Shown here piece by piece: positions 60,262 through 64,000 of a stretch of DNA of 64,000 nucleotides. Source of the DNA: Paenibacillus algorifonticola (lineage in GTDB: Bacteria; Bacillota; Bacilli; Paenibacillales; Paenibacillaceae); NCBI RefSeq assembly GCF_000971975.1, contig NZ_LAQO01000008.1:186001-250000 (forward strand), read 5' to 3'. A program made the position numbers and the translations under genes. The notes under the pieces are model-generated. The model searched no databases, was not told where the DNA came from, and saw nothing but the letters and a program-made list of their open reading frames with translations. How positions within the stretch are numbered: the first letter of the stretch is position 1; each line of letters starts with the position of its first letter.

Positions 60262-61899
60262 TTATTTTTTCTCAATCGCACGCTGATAAATCGCCAAATA
60301 ATTGCCGAGGCCTAGTCCATCGAAGCCTTTGACATAGCTATCCCAGTCTTTCTCAATGCTCTTGTTGCCCAGTATGAATTGCGCCATGTTCGTCTGCACG
60401 TAATCCTTAACTGCGGTTGTCAGCTGAGCTGCTGCTTCTGTATCCTCCGGACGAATAAAGACGTTGGAAGGATACACTTCCTTCGGAGCATAAGGAGCAT
60501 AGACATTCGTCGCTTGTGCCAGACGAGTGCCGTAGCCTTCAGACACTAGAGGATCCTGCCCTTCCACGAACAAGTTGCGGAACGTATTGGACAAATCATG
60601 TGCGCCAATTTGCGACCAGCTTTCGTTAACGACGACGTTTGGATCACGCTCAGGCAGGTTGTAGTAGCTGTACTTGGCAGGCTCGCCATTAATATTTTTC
60701 TCATCGGCGCCAGCCATTTGCCAGCCCTTGCCCTCAGTCGGGCCGTATTCCGCATAAAGCGCGCCTTCTTCGCTGAACATGTAATCGATAATTTCAATCG
60801 CTGCGATTTGCTGCGCTTCCGAAGCTTTATTGGTAATCGCAAACTCGAATTCGCCTACGCTTTGCGTAGCGCCTGTCGTTTGCACACCATCCGGCCCTTT
60901 GAGCGGAGGCACGATATCCCAGTGCTGATGGCGGGTAATCGTCTTATCGTACGTATTGACCAGGTAGCTTACGAGCGCAGTCGTAATGGAGCCAACAACC
61001 TCGTCGCCTTCCCTGTTGCCGAGCTGTCCGACCGCTTGGTCATTTTGTGTAAAAGCAGCCGGGTCGATCAAGCCTTCCGAATACAGCTTGTGCATATATT
61101 CCAGACCCTTCTTCCAGCCCTCTTGGTTAGCGGCAAAATCAACTTTGCCGTCATTGACGATTAAATATTTATCGTTGTCATTATAGATGAAGCTATTCAT
61201 CAAATAAGCGTCCATATTTCCGTTCCATACATATTTGTTCGGTGCGCCTGTAAGTGGAATTTCATCGGCTTTGCCATTGCCGTTAGGATCTTTCTCTTTA
61301 AAGGCTTTAAGAACGGTGTAAAGCTCATCGGTCGTCGTCGGCATTTCAAGGCCAACCTTGTCGAGCCAATCGGTATTGATCCAATATTTTTGCGCATACG
61401 TACAGTGGTAGCATTCATTAAATATAGGCAGGGCGTAAATGTTACCATCCGGAGCCGTAATCGCCTCTTTGAAATACGGTTTTTCTTCCATAATCTTCGT
61501 CAGATTCGGGGCATGCTTCGCAATTAAATCATTCAATCCAAGGAAGATCCCTTGATTCCCGTAAGTTTGAAGGTCTGATGTAGTAAATTTGCCATGGAGG
61601 AAAACTTCGGGATAATCGCCGCTCGCCAGCAGCAATTGCCTGCGATCCTGGAGCGCGTCTGTTGGAGCGAGATCCCATTTCAGCTTAACATCAAACTTGT
61701 TTTCAATGAATTTCGTGAACTCATTGTCTTCCATAGGTGCTTTGCCCTGTGGAGCAAAAAAAGTCATCGTTACGGGTCCGGCACTCTCTCCACCGCCGCT
61801 GCTGCTTTGTGTATTATTGCTTGGTGTGGAGCTGCAAGCCGACAGTACGGCAACCGTAGTAAAAATAAGCAACAACATCGAAATCCAAGATTTTTTCAA
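60262..61899 (-). CDS. Extracellular sugar-binding lipoprotein (LipO/LplA-like)
   Basis: The TTG at 61899 with AAGGAGGAG just upstream is preferred; 545 aa. It has a lipoprotein signal peptide ending in VLSAC, then a Ser-rich linker and an extracellular solute-binding fold of the large LplA/LipO type (segments VTMTFFAPQGKAP, PDAFAPT-like, DKYLIVNDGKVDF, LYSEGLIDPAAFTQND). It delivers an oligosaccharide to the permeases encoded upstream. No ATPase gene is nearby; a shared MsmX-type ATPase elsewhere is normal for this class. Confidence 0.92.
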   Translation of the reverse strand: MKKSWISMLLLIFTTVAVLSACSSTPSNNTQSSSGGGESAGPVTMTFFAPQGKAPMEDNEFTKFIENKFDVKLKWDLAPTDALQDRRQLLLASGDYPEVFLHGKFTTSDLQTYGNQGIFLGLNDLIAKHAPNLTKIMEEKPYFKEAITAPDGNIYALPIFNECYHCTYAQKYWINTDWLDKVGLEMPTTTDELYTVLKAFKEKDPNGNGKADEIPLTGAPNKYVWNGNMDAYLMNSFIYNDNDKYLIVNDGKVDFAANQEGWKKGLEYMHKLYSEGLIDPAAFTQNDQAVGQLGNREGDEVVGSITTALVSYLVNTYDKTITRHQHWDIVPPLKGPDGVQTTGATQSVGEFEFAITNKASEAQQIAAIEIIDYMFSEEGALYAEYGPTEGKGWQMAGADEKNINGEPAKYSYYNLPERDPNVVVNESWSQIGAHDLSNTFRNLFVEGQDPLVSEGYGTRLAQATNVYAPYAPKEVYPSNVFIRPEDTEAAAQLTTAVKDYVQTNMAQFILGNKSIEKDWDSYVKGFDGLGLGNYLAIYQRAIEKK

Positions 61900-62031
61900 A
61901 CCAGACTCCTCCTTTTTAATGAACACCACTTATTTGTCTGTTACTGCACTATATTGAACCCTGTCCCGGAAGCCCGATCGACCTTCGCCCCCTTTCACAA
62001 TGGCTTCCAGATGGCAGATATGGCAAATGCC

Positions 62032-62931
62032 CTACCCTTTCAAGGAACCAACCATAACCCCTTTGACGAAATGCCGTTGAACGAATGGATACATGATCAA
62101 AATAGGGATGCTCGCCACAACGATCAATGCGTATTTGAGCACCTGCTCGAACCCTTGATCACGGAGCTGCTGGCTCGTATTGGCGAGCATTGCCGGATCG
62201 GCAGCGTTCAGAATGAGCAAATTGCGCAGCACATATTGCAGCGGGAATAAATTTTCAGAGCGCAAATAAATGAGTGCATCAAAGTAAGCATTCCAATGGC
62301 CCACCGCATACATCAGCGTCATAACCGCCAAAATCGGCTTCGATAAGGGCAGCACAACGCTGACCAAATACCGGATATCCCGGCAGCCATCCACCTCAGC
62401 AGCCTCCCGCAATTCATCCGGAATCGAGGACTGGAAAAAGGTTCTGGCCACGATGACCTGGAACACCGCCAGCGCCCCTGGCAGCCACATCGCCCAGCGG
62501 GTATCCAGCAGGTGAAGATCCTTCATCAGCAAGTATGTGGGAATCAGGCCGCCATCGAAAAACATCGTAATCATCATAAAAATAATGATGGCGCCGCGGC
62601 CATAAAACGACCGGCGGGATAACGGATACGCCAGCATAACCGTCAGGATCACATTGATCGCCGTTCCGACTACCGTATAGATGATCGTATTATAAAAACC
62701 CATCATCAGCTGCGTGCTTTTAAAAATCGAGATATACGCCTTAATATTAAAATCGACCGGCAGCAGCCATATTTGCCCGGATGTAACCGCCCGGGAGGAG
62801 CTGAAGGAAGAGCTGACGATATAGAGCAGCGGGTAAGCGACAACGATCAGCACCAGCACGAGAAATAAATAATTGATGCCCATAAAAATACGGTCGCCCA
62901 AGGGGTCTTTAATTCGATTCCGATTAAACAT
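62032..62931 (-). CDS. ABC transporter permease (LplC/YtcP type)
   Basis: This 299-aa protein has six membrane helices and the MalG-type EAA loop (IPDELREAAEVDGCRDIRYL...LPLSKPILAVMT). It is the second permease of the transporter and pairs with the LplB-like protein 15 bp upstream. Together they form the channel for the substrate bound by the following lipoprotein. Confidence 0.93.
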   Translation of the reverse strand: MFNRNRIKDPLGDRIFMGINYLFLVLVLIVVAYPLLYIVSSSFSSSRAVTSGQIWLLPVDFNIKAYISIFKSTQLMMGFYNTIIYTVVGTAINVILTVMLAYPLSRRSFYGRGAIIIFMMITMFFDGGLIPTYLLMKDLHLLDTRWAMWLPGALAVFQVIVARTFFQSSIPDELREAAEVDGCRDIRYLVSVVLPLSKPILAVMTLMYAVGHWNAYFDALIYLRSENLFPLQYVLRNLLILNAADPAMLANTSQQLRDQGFEQVLKYALIVVASIPILIMYPFVQRHFVKGVMVGSLKG

Positions 62932-62946
62932 AGATAGCCTCCTCCT

Positions 62947-63927
62947 TTACCATAAGCTGTTCTTACTGACTTTCCGGGAAACCGCATTGACCAAAATAAG
63001 CAAAATCAGGTTGATGATTGAATTAAACAATCCTACCGCTGAGGAGAAGCTGAAATTCGCTCCGATCAATCCGACCTTATACACATAAGTGGAAATCACT
63101 TCCGAAGCGCTCGTATTCAGCGGATTTTGCATCAAATAAATTTTTTCAAAGCCGACGCCCATAATGCTGCCGAGATTCAAAATCAGCAAGATGACGGTGA
63201 CGGGGATGAGGCTCGGAATATCAATATGCCATATTTTTTTGAGGCGGGAGGCTCCATCCATGCGGGCTGCTTCATAGAGCGAGGGATCCATACCAGCAAG
63301 CGCAGCAATATAAATAATCGAAGAATAACCCATCCCCTGCCATACACCCGACCATACATAAATCGATTTAAAATATTCTGGTATGCCCATAAAGTTGGTC
63401 ATGGTCATGCCAAGGAAGGTAAACAGCCGGTCTACGACCCCGACATGCGGCGAGAGCATCAAAATAATAATGGATACCATAACGACCGTTGAAATGAAAT
63501 GCGGGGCGTAGGTGACCATCTGCACCGTCTTTTTAAAATAACCCGTTCGCAGCTCATTGAGCGCCAAAGCAAGCAGGATCGGAATCGGAAAACCCGCAAT
63601 CAGCGTGTAAAGGCTGATACCAATCGTATTTTTGAGCAGCAGCCAGAAATTTGGAGAGTTGAAGAAGGTTTCAAAATGTTTAAGCCCTACCCATGGGCTT
63701 CCCCAAATGCCCTGAACGACGCTGTAGTTTTTGAAGGCAATTTGTACGCCAGCCATTGGCATGTACTTGAAGATAAATAGATACAGCACTGGAGGAAGCA
63801 CCAATAAATACAGCTGCCAATGCCTTTTAAGACTTTTAAGGAAGGGGTGCTCTATTTTGCGCTCGCTCTGATTCATGCTTTTTTGGGGCTTCATTCGTGT
63901 CGGTATCGCTCCCGAGTTCTGACTCAT
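62947..63927 (-). CDS. ABC transporter permease (LplB type)
   Basis: The ATG at 63927 with AGAGGGA 9 nt upstream is preferred over an ATG 16 codons earlier; 326 aa. It has six membrane helices and the MalF-type EAA loop (DPSLYEAARMDGASRLKKIWHIDIPSLIPV). It is the first gene of the transporter operon in this window. Confidence 0.92.
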   Translation of the reverse strand: MSQNSGAIPTRMKPQKSMNQSERKIEHPFLKSLKRHWQLYLLVLPPVLYLFIFKYMPMAGVQIAFKNYSVVQGIWGSPWVGLKHFETFFNSPNFWLLLKNTIGISLYTLIAGFPIPILLALALNELRTGYFKKTVQMVTYAPHFISTVVMVSIIILMLSPHVGVVDRLFTFLGMTMTNFMGIPEYFKSIYVWSGVWQGMGYSSIIYIAALAGMDPSLYEAARMDGASRLKKIWHIDIPSLIPVTVILLILNLGSIMGVGFEKIYLMQNPLNTSASEVISTYVYKVGLIGANFSFSSAVGLFNSIINLILLILVNAVSRKVSKNSLW

Positions 63928-64000
63928 CTGCATCATTCCCTCTATATTTTTTATGTAATAATACCTAACACACAATTCATTATACAGCTTGTTTTTTCAC

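Overview
The window looks like a Paenibacillus-type Firmicute chromosome. The evidence is Gram-positive Shine-Dalgarno sequences (AGGAGG) with frequent TTG/GTG starts, a large extracytoplasmic AraC regulator next to an ATPase-less LplABC-type sugar transporter, many glycoside hydrolases, and a telA/vWA/xpaC-like stress trio. The genus is inferred, not proven.

Left flank (1-16.4 kb): a partial MFS exporter; an AraC regulator divergent from a GH4 alpha-galactosidase; class II fructose-bisphosphate aldolase; an HPP-like membrane protein; an AT-rich orphan membrane protein (6205-7284); a beta-sandwich protein; the TelA - (solute-binding+vWA) - XpaC-like operon; a methyltransferase; and a histidine kinase/SARP-type response regulator pair.

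Prophage (about 16.4-41.35 kb, late genes all on the minus strand): reading from 41 kb downwards it has two divergent Xre repressors with GTCAATTWAATTGAC operators, an ArpU/RinA-like late regulator, terminase small and large subunits, a P22-like portal, a GTA-type spike base protein with a lectin-like partner, scaffold, capsid, head-tail adaptor, a propeller-like tail protein, fibre/tailspike, ejection-type proteins and a holin. No tail tube, sheath or tape measure is visible, so the particle should be short-tailed. No integrase, replication gene or endolysin is visible, so the element resembles a domesticated or defective particle (a PBSX/GTA-like analogy) rather than a self-sufficient phage.

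The most unusual part is 17-25.8 kb. (i) A lytic-transglycosylase domain with no usable start codon lies in the -1 frame right after a 535-aa Ala/Gln-rich virion-type protein. The junction carries a canonical X-XXY-YYZ slippery heptamer (GGGAAAG) ending at the stop codon, with a potential stem 6 nt downstream, which predicts a frameshifted ejection protein of about 683 aa. (ii) Two paralogous ~830-850-aa proteins follow. Their first ~630 residues are nearly identical, but their C-termini are unrelated: one has an HExxGH metallopeptidase-like toxin domain, the other an ADP-ribosyltransferase-like toxin domain. Each is followed by AT-rich small genes that look like cognate immunity genes. (iii) Each unit ends with a copy of one non-coding element: a hairpin terminator followed by a divergent, conserved-frame small hydrophobic ORF on the plus strand. 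I read this as polymorphic-toxin modules built into the ejection apparatus of a short-tailed phage particle.

Right flank (41.4-64 kb): a glycan-degradation locus on the minus strand with GH-A, GH3, GH38, GH125, two xylose-isomerase-like TIM-barrel proteins and, behind a terminator, a circularly permuted GH3. A divergent LacI regulator probably controls it. Next come a membrane-anchored AraC regulator and a LipO-type binding protein with two permeases. GH38 plus GH125 point to alpha-mannoside (N-glycan or mannan) breakdown.
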